A stretch of 64,000 nt of DNA from Chloroflexota bacterium (GTDB lineage Bacteria; Chloroflexota; Dehalococcoidia; JACPEP01), in NCBI GenBank assembly GCA_016183425.1, contig JACPEP010000042.1, positions 1 through 64,000 of the forward strand, given 5' to 3'. The notes beneath the pieces are model-generated. The model was not told the origin of the DNA. It did not search any database and saw nothing but the letters and a program-made list of their open reading frames with translations. Below, one piece after another: positions 1-9,972 of this stretch (position 1 is its first letter; each line of letters starts with the position of its first letter). The position numbers and the translations under genes were made by a program.

Positions 1-1
1 C

Positions 2-2382
<2,381 letters not shown>

Positions 2383-2451
2383 CGCCGGAGACAGAAACAT
2401 TACTTTTGTCCCCCATAAGTCTGGAATTCTAGTTCGGTCATGTAGTACACC

Positions 2452-4590
2452 CTAAGCCTCCGGCACGCCTTTCGAATAGAGATGGTATGGCACGTCTACC
2501 ACAATCGTGTGGGGACGGAAGAACAGATGAAATCTCAATCGCAGGGCCGTCTGGTTATGCAAGAAGTACTCCCAGAAGTGCTGGGGAACAAGCTCTGACA
2601 ACACAACGGTGATGGGCCGCTTGGGGTCCTGCTTGTCCAATGCGTCGATGTAAGCGAGCAGCGGCGGAATGAGGGCGCGGTAGGGCGATTCAAGGATCAC
2701 CAGGTTTACCTCTCCCCCCCAGCGCTCCCAGCGGCGCTTCATCTCCTCTGTCTTATCAGGTTCGTCAGTGACGTGGACCGCCGTTACGTCCGGTGAGATG
2801 GAGCGGGCAAAGCTCAGCGCCTGGAGCGTCGCCTGGTCGAGGCGGCTCACCGGGACAATTACCTGGGGGGGCTGGCGTTGGGGAAGTGGCACATCCGGCC
2901 GATCGAGGGTGAGGGTCGCCTCAACACTCCGGTAGTGGCGGTAGATAGCCCACATTACGGCGATGAGCACCGGAATCAATACCAGCACCATCCAGGCGCC
3001 CAGGCTGAACTTGGCTACGCCCACCACAATGGCGACGATGCCGGTGGCGACGGCGCCCGTGCCATTCAATAATGCTCGCCACTGCCAGCTACGCTGTCCG
3101 TGGCGCTCGCGCCACCAATGCCTGACCATCCCGGTCTGGCTCAGTGTAAAGGCAACGAATACCCCGACTGTGTACAAAGGGATCAGGTTGGTGACACTGC
3201 CCTGAAAGGCGACGATGAGCAGCGCCGCCACCATCGCGAGGACGACAATGCCCACGCTAAAGGACAAACGATCACCCCGGTACTGAAACTGTCCGGGCAA
3301 ATAGCGATCTCTGGCAAGAATGCTTGCCAGACGGGGGAAATCCGCAAAGGCCGTGTTCGCAGCCAGCACCAGGATGAGGGCTGTAGAAAGCTGGATCAGG
3401 TAGTGGTAGGGCGTGCCTCCTCCCACGAGCATACGTGCCAGTTGGCTCACCACCGTTTCCTGTTCCGTGGGGTCGGGCAGAATCCCCAGTTGCCCGGCCA
3501 GGAAGCTCATGCCAAAGAAGATGGAGCCAAAGAGCGTGCCCATGAGAACCACGACGGCTTGAGCCTTACGTGACTCGGGCGGCCTGAAAGCGGGTACTCC
3601 ATTGGAGACCGCCTCAACACCGGTAAGGGCAACCGAGCCCGAGGCGAAGGCGCGCAGAATGAGCAGCAGGCCCAATGCCTGCGCTCCATGAGGCTCGCCC
3701 CATTCCGGCGGTGGCGTATAGTGCGGGAGGTTGCCGGTGACAAAGCTCAAGAGACCCCAGCCCAGCAGCCCGAAGATGGCTACCAAATACACGTACGTGG
3801 GGGTGGCGAAGATAGTCGCGCTCTCCCGGAGGCCACGAAGGTTGCCAACGCAGAGCACAGCCACGAACAGTACCCCAAGCAACATGCGATGCTCAAACAG
3901 GATGGGAAAGATGGAGGTGAGCGCCGCGACACCGGCTGCTATCGAGACAGATACCGTGAGAACGTAATCGGTCAACAGCGCCGCGGCTGCCGTGAGCCCC
4001 GCCAGATGTCCCAGATTGTCGCTGGCCACGATATAGGAGCCACCCCCGCTGGGATAGGCCCGAATAGTCTGCCGATAGCTGGTTACCACAATCGCCAGCA
4101 CCAGGATGATCACAACTGTGATGGGCATCGTCAGGGCCAGAGCGCCAGCACCGGCCAGCACCAGGACGCGCATAATCTCTTCGGTGGCGTACGCCGAGGA
4201 CGATATGTTGTCCGAGGCGAATACAGCGAGCCCTTTTCCTATCCCCACCCGCTCGTGAAGCTCCAGTTCCGAAGGAATTCTGCGCCCGATCAAAACCCGT
4301 CGCAGCAGCTCAAACGCGCGCCCTATAGGACCACTCGCCTCCAGCACTCGCTTGGTTGCTATCAAGTGGCCGGGACCGCGCCTCTTGAACTCGCGGGCAA
4401 AGGGGCGTACGATCCGCACATAGCGGTCGCCTGGCCGGCCGCCCGATACCAAATACCTTTCCTCCAGGTCAGGCCGAGGAAAGTGAGGCTCCTGGTCTTG
4501 CCCGGTGCGCCGACTATCTCCTCCGTCCTCCGTCTCTCGGACATCTCCGGCGTTCTTGATACTGTTATCGTCTTCCGGTTCCACCATCAC
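2452..4590 (-). CDS. APC-superfamily permease with C-terminal USP-like domain
   Basis: A 712-aa integral membrane transporter of the amino acid-polyamine-organocation superfamily. After a ~110-residue hydrophilic N-terminus come about 12 hydrophobic helices. The first carries the ISSSAYATEEI segment and the fourth region carries GGGSYIVA, both characteristic of the YdgF/KimA-like APC group (potassium or amino acid uptake). Residues from about 570 onward are soluble and resemble a universal-stress-protein fold, often fused to these permeases and thought to be regulatory. The substrate cannot be told from sequence. It is convergent with ligA and monocistronic. The first ~60 residues are charged and low in complexity; the true start could be a little later. 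Confidence 0.85.
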   Translation of the reverse strand: MMVEPEDDNSIKNAGDVRETEDGGDSRRTGQDQEPHFPRPDLEERYLVSGGRPGDRYVRIVRPFAREFKRRGPGHLIATKRVLEASGPIGRAFELLRRVLIGRRIPSELELHERVGIGKGLAVFASDNISSSAYATEEIMRVLVLAGAGALALTMPITVVIILVLAIVVTSYRQTIRAYPSGGGSYIVASDNLGHLAGLTAAAALLTDYVLTVSVSIAAGVAALTSIFPILFEHRMLLGVLFVAVLCVGNLRGLRESATIFATPTYVYLVAIFGLLGWGLLSFVTGNLPHYTPPPEWGEPHGAQALGLLLILRAFASGSVALTGVEAVSNGVPAFRPPESRKAQAVVVLMGTLFGSIFFGMSFLAGQLGILPDPTEQETVVSQLARMLVGGGTPYHYLIQLSTALILVLAANTAFADFPRLASILARDRYLPGQFQYRGDRLSFSVGIVVLAMVAALLIVAFQGSVTNLIPLYTVGVFVAFTLSQTGMVRHWWRERHGQRSWQWRALLNGTGAVATGIVAIVVGVAKFSLGAWMVLVLIPVLIAVMWAIYRHYRSVEATLTLDRPDVPLPQRQPPQVIVPVSRLDQATLQALSFARSISPDVTAVHVTDEPDKTEEMKRRWERWGGEVNLVILESPYRALIPPLLAYIDALDKQDPKRPITVVLSELVPQHFWEYFLHNQTALRLRFHLFFRPHTIVVDVPYHLYSKGVPEA

Positions 4591-4646
4591 CTGGCTCCGC
4601 TCTTCGTGTTAGCTCAGCCCCTATCGTTCTATCGGTTGAACAGTAA

Positions 4647-4655
4647 ATTATAGCA
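4647..4655 (-). promoter_or_regulatory. Extended -10 promoter of the APC permease
   Basis: On the minus strand the sequence reads TGCTATAAT, a perfect extended -10 element (TGn plus TATAAT), 57-65 bp upstream of the permease start at 4590. No good -35 box lies 16-18 bp further upstream, which is common for extended -10 promoters. Confidence 0.5.
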
Positions 4656-4772
4656 TTTTTGAATCTACGGAGGGTTGTGCTCAACGTCGTATCAACGATT
4701 CTCGAATAGCGCCTGAAAACGGCTCAACATTCCAGCCAGAGGTATCGGTGGAGAAGGTCAGTCCCTGAACCG

Positions 4773-4809
4773 AAATAAGCTACCCCCCTTTTGGGTGGAT
4801 AGCTTATTT
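4773..4809. repeat. Hairpin with 10-bp perfect outer stem
   Basis: AAATAAGCTA (4773-4782) and TAGCTTATTT (4800-4809) are perfect inverted copies. The inner part CCCCCC-TTTT-GGGTGG extends the stem with one mismatch and a one-base bulge. It lies in a 450-bp non-coding stretch between the permease promoter and tRNA-Met. It could terminate the minus-strand operon that ends with the tRNA, but there is no clear U-tract. Confidence 0.5.
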
Positions 4810-4842
4810 ATGATGCAGAAATCAGCGATACGCTTCTCTGGT

Positions 4843-4927
4843 AGTTTCGTAGGGTGGGTGAAACCCACCTTCTAGCTGTGATGTGCCTGGGGGGTGGGTT
4901 CCGCTGCACTACACCCACCCTACTGAC
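4843..4927. repeat. REP-like palindromic repeat, copy 1
   Basis: Perfect 12-bp arms GTAGGGTGGGTG (4849-4860) and CACCCACCCTAC (4912-4923) enclose a second inner inverted pair, AACCCACC and GGTGGGTT. An almost identical unit follows 99 bp later. Short GTAGGGTGGGT-type palindromes are known as dispersed intergenic elements in several bacterial phyla. No transposase is attached. Confidence 0.7.
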
Positions 4928-4941
4928 TACCAAAAACTCAC

Positions 4942-5028
4942 AGTTTCGTAGGGTGGGTGAAACCCACCTTTTAGCTGTGCTGTGCCTGGTTATGGTGGGT
5001 TCCGCTGCGCTACACCCACCCTACTGAC
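4942..5028. repeat. REP-like palindromic repeat, copy 2
   Basis: This is the second copy of the unit at 4843-4927, with the same 12-bp arms (4948-4959 and 5013-5024) and inner AACCCACC/GGTGGGTT pair. The centre differs by a few bases (GGTTAT versus GGGG near the inner right arm). It ends 14 bp from the tRNA gene. Together the pair fills the rest of the 4.6-5.04 kb gap, in which I see no gene. Confidence 0.7.
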
Positions 5029-5041
5029 TTCCTCGCCTAAG

Positions 5042-5116
5042 TGGTAGCAGCGGAGGGATTCGAACCCCCGGCCAAGGGCTTATGAGTCCCCTGCTCTACC
5101 TCTGAGCTACGCTGCC
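5042..5116 (-). tRNA. tRNA-Met (CAT anticodon)
   Basis: The minus strand folds as a 75-nt cloverleaf: acceptor GGCAGCG with CGCTGCT (one G-U pair), D arm GCTC-GAGC, anticodon loop CTCATAA, T arm with TTCGAAT loop, discriminator A and an encoded CCA. The anticodon is CAT. The acceptor and loops look like elongator tRNA-Met, though tRNA-Ile with lysidine-modified CAT cannot be fully excluded. The last pair of the anticodon stem (A-G) is mismatched. Confidence 0.9.
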
Positions 5117-5163
5117 TCTGCCACCCCAATATAGCACGGCCCTTTTTGGGGTGTCAATTTGGG

Positions 5164-5976
5164 TCACTGCTGAGCTAGAGGCTTAGGGATCGAAGGCTCT
5201 CCTTTCAGGGATTGAAGGAGCTGGAAGGCGTTGGCTACCCTATCTTCTCGCCCCTCTAAAGCCAGCACCACCGACCCCTCGGAGCCGCCGATGCCCCCCG
5301 ATCCTACGTGGGTGGCCGCCACCCCGGTGAGGAGCGTAATCGCTTGCACCTCCGTCACCACCAGGGCGTTGACCACTGGCAACATGCCCACCGAGTGGCC
5401 CATGGCCTCTTTGAAGCGCATAATGCCGCACTTCATGGAAGCCTCGATAACGGAGGGGATGAGCTTCTCCAGCCCGACGGGGACGACGAAGTAGGCCCCT
5501 CGGGCGGAGACCAAGGCCCAGGCGTAGCCGGCGGTGCCCCCATTGGGGTTGGCCACCAGGATGCCCGCGTTTCCCTGGGGGTCTACGGCGTTGACTCCTT
5601 TGATAAACACGTCCTGGGCCTGGAACTGGCGCAAAAAGTCCTGCCAGCGCATCTCTACCATCTGCCCTTTTTCGATGGTAAAGGGGGATAGCCGGGCCTC
5701 TCGTGGGTTTATTCCCAGTTGCCCATCCCAAATGATTCCCGCGGCAAAGTCCGGGTTGGGGACGGGGGTCTTTAGTATCTCTTCCGCCACATAGGCGGTA
5801 GTGGTGCCCTTGGCCACAATCACCTGGCCGTGAGCCAGGGCGCGGCGCACCTCGGGCATGGCCGCCACCCCCCGGGCGATAAGCCGCTTGGACTCGGAAG
5901 GGGTGAGAACGGCGATGGCATAGCTCTTTTCGAGGGATGAGCACAGCTCCAGGGCAAAAGAGGTGTCGTAAAACAT
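5164..5976 (-). CDS. Conserved protein, possible NagB/RpiA/CoA-transferase-like fold
   Basis: I do not recognise the exact family. The 270-aa protein has no signal peptide or membrane segments. It contains VLTPSESKRLIARGV, then GTTTAYVAEEIL, and later DVFIKGVNAVDPQGNAG. The last two recall the ribose-5-phosphate isomerase A/CoA-transferase-like superfamily (GSGST..AI and DGADEVDP...NLIKGGGG motifs), so a NagB/RpiA-like fold is an inference. It is 4 bp downstream of two hot-dog dehydratase-like genes on the same strand and probably in their operon, which suggests an acyl-CoA related role. tRNA-Met follows. Confidence 0.5.
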   Translation of the reverse strand: MFYDTSFALELCSSLEKSYAIAVLTPSESKRLIARGVAAMPEVRRALAHGQVIVAKGTTTAYVAEEILKTPVPNPDFAAGIIWDGQLGINPREARLSPFTIEKGQMVEMRWQDFLRQFQAQDVFIKGVNAVDPQGNAGILVANPNGGTAGYAWALVSARGAYFVVPVGLEKLIPSVIEASMKCGIMRFKEAMGHSVGMLPVVNALVVTEVQAITLLTGVAATHVGSGGIGGSEGSVVLALEGREDRVANAFQLLQSLKGEPSIPKPLAQQ

Positions 5977-5980
5977 GGCG

Positions 5981-6427
5981 CTATGAGACGGCGGCGCTGG
6001 CGGAGCCCACTACCACTGTCTCTCCTTGCTGGTTGTCGCACCAGACGTCCATATTGTATCTCACCGCTGCCCCTTCGGCCAGGCGCTCTTTAATGCGGAT
6101 GTGCATCGTTATAGTGTCGTTGGCCAGCATAGGCTTAATATACTTGTTCATCAGCTTGCCACCCTTCACATAGCCCTCGCCGAAGAGCTCGGTGAGGTAG
6201 GTGGAAAACCATACCGTGGGGATCATGCCATCGGCCACCGTTCCCGGGAGACCCTGGGATTTAGCGAAGACATCGTCAGTGTGAATGTTTGATCCAGAGC
6301 TCACCAGCTTGTCTTGCCAGGTGGAAAAGAGATAGTCTATATACTTGGTCATCCTCTCCTGGGTCATAAGCTTCTTTCGGGACGGAAACTGGTACCCCAC
6401 AGCCAAATCTTTGGCGGCCTTTGTCAT
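5981..6427 (-). CDS. MaoC-like hot-dog dehydratase family protein
   Basis: A 148-aa protein resembling MaoC/FAS1-type hot-dog dehydratases that hydrate or dehydrate acyl-CoA thioesters. The segment GSNIHTDDVFAKSQGLPGTVADGM matches the family pattern in which D/N...H.D...A...GF...V..G forms the active site. Here H48-T-D is followed by AKSQGLPGTVADGM. It overlaps the upstream paralogue by 4 bp (translational coupling), so the two probably form a heteromeric hot-dog pair, as in many two-subunit enoyl-CoA hydratases. Confidence 0.7.
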   Translation of the reverse strand: MTKAAKDLAVGYQFPSRKKLMTQERMTKYIDYLFSTWQDKLVSSGSNIHTDDVFAKSQGLPGTVADGMIPTVWFSTYLTELFGEGYVKGGKLMNKYIKPMLANDTITMHIRIKERLAEGAAVRYNMDVWCDNQQGETVVVGSASAAVS

Positions 6428-6870
6428 GGCTGGTTCTCCTTTCGACGATAGGATAGCAGGAAGGTCATCACAGAGCGGGCGATAAGCCGTCCGTCCTCCC
6501 CGTAGGACTCCGTTTCCAGGTCCACGTAGTCCCGATCCCGCTTCAGGTAGCGGGCGGCACAGCGGCCTTTAATGGTCACCTTCTCACCAGCTCTGAGAAC
6601 GTTATGATACTCGGCATCGTAAACGTAGTGGAGGATGGCATTGCCCGGGCCGGCCCCCTCAGGGTAGGCCTTACCCCTGGCGTAGGCATGAAGCATGTAG
6701 ATGATGGTGGGATGGGCAATTCGTCCCCCCCAGGGCGAATCCTCGGTATACCAGGGGTGGTGGTCGTCGGCAGCATCCCCCCACCGCTCGATACGGGAGG
6801 GACTTATCGCCATCTCCTGAGGTATCCATTCCTCGCCCGCTTCAGCTTCTAGTATCGTGCTCCCCAGCAT
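6424..6870 (-). CDS. MaoC-like N-terminal hot-dog dehydratase family protein
   Basis: About 148 aa from the ATG at 6870, preceded by GAAGGGAG at good spacing. An in-frame GTG at 6888 is the alternative start. The sequence contains RWGDAADDHHPWYTEDSPWGGRIAHPTI, the usual hydratase pattern with D-D-x-x-P followed by a G-x-x-A-H-P motif. It is coupled by a 4-bp overlap to the second hot-dog gene. Likely product: subunit of an acyl-CoA hydratase/dehydratase whose substrate cannot be predicted. Confidence 0.7.
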   Translation of the reverse strand: MLGSTILEAEAGEEWIPQEMAISPSRIERWGDAADDHHPWYTEDSPWGGRIAHPTIIYMLHAYARGKAYPEGAGPGNAILHYVYDAEYHNVLRAGEKVTIKGRCAARYLKRDRDYVDLETESYGEDGRLIARSVMTFLLSYRRKENQP

Positions 6871-6913
6871 AACGCTCCCTTCTATCACCCCCGACCTCTT
6901 TCCTAAAGCCTAT

Positions 6914-6943
6914 CTTATACTACCCTCGAAAGCTCGATGTCAA
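6914..6943 (-). promoter_or_regulatory. Sigma-70-type promoter of the MaoC operon
   Basis: On the minus strand a perfect TTGACA box (6943-6938) and TATAAG (6919-6914) are separated by 18 bp, with transcription expected to begin near 6907. The start codon follows 20-37 nt downstream, so this promoter likely drives the two hot-dog genes and the 5164-5976 gene. Confidence 0.6.
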
Positions 6944-7033
6944 GTGTGCGGTAAGGTGTGCCGGAGCCTTCTTAAAAATCCCTGTGGAGAGGCGGCCCCT
7001 TTTGTGAGGAGCGAACGAGATGGTGTCTGTACG

Positions 7034-7315
7034 CTATCGGCTGCCGCCGGCGATGGCAGGCATGATAGCGACTACGTCGCCGTCATGCAGAGGGGTGTTC
7101 AAGCTATCCAAAAAGCGGATGTCCTCGTCGTTGAGGTATACGTTTACAAAGGGACGGAGATCACCTTCTGGAGTGACCACCTGGCTCTTGAAACCCGGGT
7201 AGTCCCGCTCCAGGTTCTCCAGCAGATTCAGGATGCTCCCCCCATCAGCATTCACCCGTCGGGCTCCGCCCAGGAGACGCTGCAAGGGGGCGGCAACGTG
7301 GACTTCTACGCGCAT
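7034..7315 (-). CDS. MoaD/ThiS-family sulfur carrier protein
   Basis: A 93-aa ubiquitin-like sulfur carrier. Family features are the FVNVYLNDEDIR strand and the C-terminal AIAGG diglycine. Two residues (SR) follow the GG, so the tail must be trimmed before the glycine can be adenylated and thiocarboxylated, as for CysO- or QbsE-like carriers handled by JAMM proteases. No JAMM gene is visible. It is the third gene of a cassette with a MoaD-MoeB fusion and a cysteine synthase. It could serve cysteine, molybdopterin or another sulfur pathway. Confidence 0.8.
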   Translation of the reverse strand: MRVEVHVAAPLQRLLGGARRVNADGGSILNLLENLERDYPGFKSQVVTPEGDLRPFVNVYLNDEDIRFLDSLNTPLHDGDVVAIMPAIAGGSR

Positions 7316-7332
7316 GGTTTCCTCTCTAGGGC

Positions 7333-8421
7333 TTAGTGGTGGACAGCGGCGGGCACACCACAGAAGGCCTCGTAATCGATAAGCTCACGGATGGTAGGAT
7401 GGTCGCCACAGATGGGACACTGAGGGTCGCGGCGAATTCTCACCTGGCGAAACTCCATAGCCAGGGCATCGAAGAGAAGGAGACGGTTAACCAGGCTCTC
7501 CCCAACGCCCAGAATTAGCTTTACCGTTTCTATGGCCTGGATGACGCCGATGATGCCGGGAAGGACACCCAGCACGCCTGCCTCCTGACAGGAGGGCACC
7601 AGACCCGGCGGGGGCGGCGCCGGATAAAGACAGCGATAGCACCCCTTTTCCGGGAGAAAGACGGTGGCCTGGCCCTCGAAAAGGAAGATGCTGCCGTGGA
7701 CGTTAGGTTTGTTTGCCAACACACAGGCATCGTTGACCAGGTAGCGCGTGGGAAAATTGTCGCTGCCATCCACCACTATGTCATAGTCGGCGATGATGTC
7801 CATGATGTTCTCCGAGGAGAGCTGAACAGTATGGGGAACCACCTGGACGTCGGGGTTGATGTCGGCGATACTCTCGGCCGCCGAAGTTACCTTGGGGCGA
7901 CCTACGTCGTGGGTGTGGTGAAGGATCTGGCGCTGGAGGTTGCTCATGTCCACGGTATCGAAGTCCACTATCCCTAGCTTGCCCACTCCCGCCGCCGCCA
8001 GGTAGAGGGCGGCGGGAGAGCCCAGGCCCCCCGCCCCCACCAGAAGTACCCGGGACTGGAGCAGCTTCCGCTGGCCTTTTCCCCCCACCTGGGGAAGAAT
8101 GATGTGCCGACTGTAGCGCCGAATCTGCTCCTCGGAGAAGGGTTGCGCGCCTCCCGCCAGGGCGGGAATGAAGGCTACCTCGTCCCCTTCTTGGAGAGGG
8201 GTGGCCTTCCCCTGAAGGGAGGCTACCTCTCGATTGTTGACGTATACGTTGATATGGTCGGGAATGTCCCCCCTGGCGTCGTAGATGAGACCCTTGATAC
8301 CTGGGTAACGGGCCTCCAGATCGTCGATAAGCTCGGCCACGGTTTTCCCGTCAGCAGTGACCGAGCCCTGATAGTGGGTCAGACGCCGAAAGGGGGTGGG
8401 GATGTAGACACTGACACCCAT
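7333..8421 (-). CDS. MoaD/ThiS-MoeB/ThiF fusion (sulfur carrier plus E1-like activating enzyme)
   Basis: A 362-aa fusion. Residues 1-92 form a ubiquitin-like sulfur carrier ending in ALAGG, directly followed by AQPFSEEQIRRYSRHIILP, the usual start of MoeB/ThiF. The E1-like domain has the ATP-binding GAGGLGS, the NLQRQ segment, a catalytic-cysteine region (VPSCQEAGVLG), and two CxxC zinc pairs (CYRC and CPIC). It should adenylate a carrier C-terminus, either its own after cleavage or that of the neighbouring 93-aa carrier. The internal GG followed by AQ implies proteolytic release or a purely structural role for the fused carrier. Confidence 0.88.
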   Translation of the reverse strand: MGVSVYIPTPFRRLTHYQGSVTADGKTVAELIDDLEARYPGIKGLIYDARGDIPDHINVYVNNREVASLQGKATPLQEGDEVAFIPALAGGAQPFSEEQIRRYSRHIILPQVGGKGQRKLLQSRVLLVGAGGLGSPAALYLAAAGVGKLGIVDFDTVDMSNLQRQILHHTHDVGRPKVTSAAESIADINPDVQVVPHTVQLSSENIMDIIADYDIVVDGSDNFPTRYLVNDACVLANKPNVHGSIFLFEGQATVFLPEKGCYRCLYPAPPPPGLVPSCQEAGVLGVLPGIIGVIQAIETVKLILGVGESLVNRLLLFDALAMEFRQVRIRRDPQCPICGDHPTIRELIDYEAFCGVPAAVHH

Positions 8422-8446
8422 GTCGATTAATATACCTCCCTTTAGA

Positions 8447-9370
8447 TTATATGTTCATGCTGAGATAGCGCTCTCCGGTATCGGGCAGGATGGTGACCAC
8501 CACTTTCCCCCGCCCCAGGCGACGGGCCACTGCCATGGCGGCGTAAACGTTGGCGCCTGCGGAGATGCCTACTAGCAGCCCCTCCTCTTGGGCCAGACGG
8601 CGGGTAATATGATAGGCATCCTCGTCGCTCACTCCCACCACCTGGTCCACCACCTTCGGGTTATAAACCCCAGGAACGAAGCTGGCCCCCAGGCCCTGAA
8701 TGGTGTGCAGTCCCGCCTTGCCCCCTTGGAGCACCGGAGAGCGAGCCGGCTCTACAGCTACCACCAGCACCCCAGGCAACTCCCCTTTTAAAACCTCGCC
8801 TACCCCGGTCACGGTGCCGCCGGTGCCCACCCCGGCCACGAAGGCATCCAGGTGCCCCTGGGTCGCCTCCAGGATCTCCTGTGCGGTAGTGGTGCGGTGT
8901 ATCTCCGGGTTGGCTGGATTTTCAAACTGTTGGGGCATGAAATAGCCCGGGTTATTGGCCACCAGCTCTTGAGCAGCATATACGGCCCCTGTCATCCCCT
9001 CTATAGCCGGGGTGAGCACCAGCTCAGCGCCGAAACGGCCCAGGAGGCGCCGCCGCTCTAGGCTCATATCCTCGGGCATGGTAAGGATAAGGCGATACCC
9101 CTTCACCGCCGCCACGATAGCCAGCCCGATGCCCGTGTTGCCGCTGGTAGGCTCCACAAGGGTGTCCCCGGGCTTGATAATTCCCGACGCCTCGGCCGCC
9201 TCCACCATGGCCAAGGCGATGCGGTCTTTGACGCTCCCGCCGGGATTGAGAGACTCCAGCTTGCCTAGTATAGCGGCATCTTCCCCCCCGGTCAGACGGT
9301 TTATCCTGACCATAGGGGTCTTGCCGATGAGCTCCAGGACGTTGTTGGCTACCCCCCCCGGTCTCCTCAT
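8447..9370 (-). CDS. cysK: Cysteine synthase (PLP-dependent beta-substitution family)
   Basis: A 307-aa fold-type II PLP enzyme making cysteine from O-acetylserine (or O-phosphoserine) and a sulfide donor. Visible motifs: LIGKTPMV, the PLP lysine in GGSVKDR, PTSGNTG for the carboxylate, GTGGTVTG for the phosphate, and IQGLGASFVP typical of CysK. The long open frame begins further upstream, but the ATG at 9370, just after the Rrf2 stop, gives the canonical N-terminus. Neighbouring sulfur-carrier genes suggest it might use a protein thiocarboxylate as in the CysM/CysO system; sequence alone does not decide CysK versus CysM. Confidence 0.9.
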   Translation of the reverse strand: MRRPGGVANNVLELIGKTPMVRINRLTGGEDAAILGKLESLNPGGSVKDRIALAMVEAAEASGIIKPGDTLVEPTSGNTGIGLAIVAAVKGYRLILTMPEDMSLERRRLLGRFGAELVLTPAIEGMTGAVYAAQELVANNPGYFMPQQFENPANPEIHRTTTAQEILEATQGHLDAFVAGVGTGGTVTGVGEVLKGELPGVLVVAVEPARSPVLQGGKAGLHTIQGLGASFVPGVYNPKVVDQVVGVSDEDAYHITRRLAQEEGLLVGISAGANVYAAMAVARRLGRGKVVVTILPDTGERYLSMNI

Positions 9371-9372
9371 GG

Positions 9373-9810
9373 TTAGATGTAGTACCTGCCCTGTCCCTGG
9401 CGCTCTTGTTGCCGCCGCGCCAGGTCTCCGATGGAGGTAGCCCCCAGAACTTGGTGAACGGCCTCCCTCACACTCTGCCATACCTCCCGCTGAGCGCAGT
9501 ATCTGAGCTGGGGACAGGCGTCGGGGTCGTCCACACAATCCATGGGGGATAGGGTGCCTTCCAAAGCGCCGATAACCTCCCCTAAGGCGATCTCCGATGC
9601 CGGCCGCGCCAGGGTATGTCCCCCCTGGGGCCCCCGGCTGCTCTTTACAATCCCCGCTTTGCGCAGAGTGGTCATAACCTGGTCCAAATAGGGAGCGGGA
9701 ATTCCCTGACGGTGGGCAATGTCATCGCTCTGAACCAACCCCTGACCATCATGCTGGGCTAGATCCAGGAGAGCTCGGATGGCATAATCTGCCTTGCGAG
9801 ATACTTTCAT
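9373..9810 (-). CDS. Rrf2-family transcriptional regulator with three-Cys motif
   Basis: A 145-aa DNA-binding regulator. It begins MKVSRKADYAIRALLDLA and carries the winged-helix signature with GIPAPYLDQVMTTLRKAGIV and SSRGPQGGH. Three cysteines spaced C-x6-C-x5-C sit in the loop (DCVDDPDACPQLRYC), where IscR and related members bind an iron-sulfur cluster, so redox or Fe-S sensing is likely. It is the first gene of the cassette, 2 bp before the cysteine synthase. It probably controls its own operon and perhaps the divergent mogA-like gene through repeats in the shared upstream region. Confidence 0.9.
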   Translation of the reverse strand: MKVSRKADYAIRALLDLAQHDGQGLVQSDDIAHRQGIPAPYLDQVMTTLRKAGIVKSSRGPQGGHTLARPASEIALGEVIGALEGTLSPMDCVDDPDACPQLRYCAQREVWQSVREAVHQVLGATSIGDLARRQQERQGQGRYYI

Positions 9811-9829
9811 TGGACACCCCGAAAAAAGT

Positions 9830-9847
9830 AAACCTAGTAAATCTAGT
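9830..9847. promoter_or_regulatory. Tandem 9-bp direct repeat, candidate Rrf2 operator
   Basis: AAACCTAGT (9830-9838) is followed without a gap by AAATCTAGT (9839-9847). The pair lies 20-37 bp upstream of the Rrf2 start and in the shared region with the divergent mogA-like gene. Position and repeat structure suggest an operator, probably for autoregulation. It is not a clear match to the palindromic IscR consensus. Confidence 0.4.
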
Positions 9848-9913
9848 TAGTATTGTATCAGGAAAAGGAGACTCTTACAACTTCGCCAAGGAGATTGACA
9901 GCGACCAACAAAC

Positions 9914-9942
9914 TTGCTTTAGCCGAACTTATTGGCTATAAT
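9914..9942 (+). promoter_or_regulatory. Sigma-70 promoter of the mogA-trmD-rplS-priA run
   Basis: TTGCTT (9914-9919) and a perfect TATAAT (9937-9942) are exactly 17 bp apart. Transcription would start near 9949, which places any start codon upstream of that point outside the message and supports a start at 9964 or 9973 for the next gene. Confidence 0.7.
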
Positions 9943-9972
9943 AGCTACGCTGTATGGGAGGAGGTGGCGGCG

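Noticed and set aside
3688-4653. 321-codon frame opposite the APC permease
   Set aside because: Composition is that of an antisense shadow with no hydrophobic pattern or motifs; the permease on the minus strand explains the DNA.
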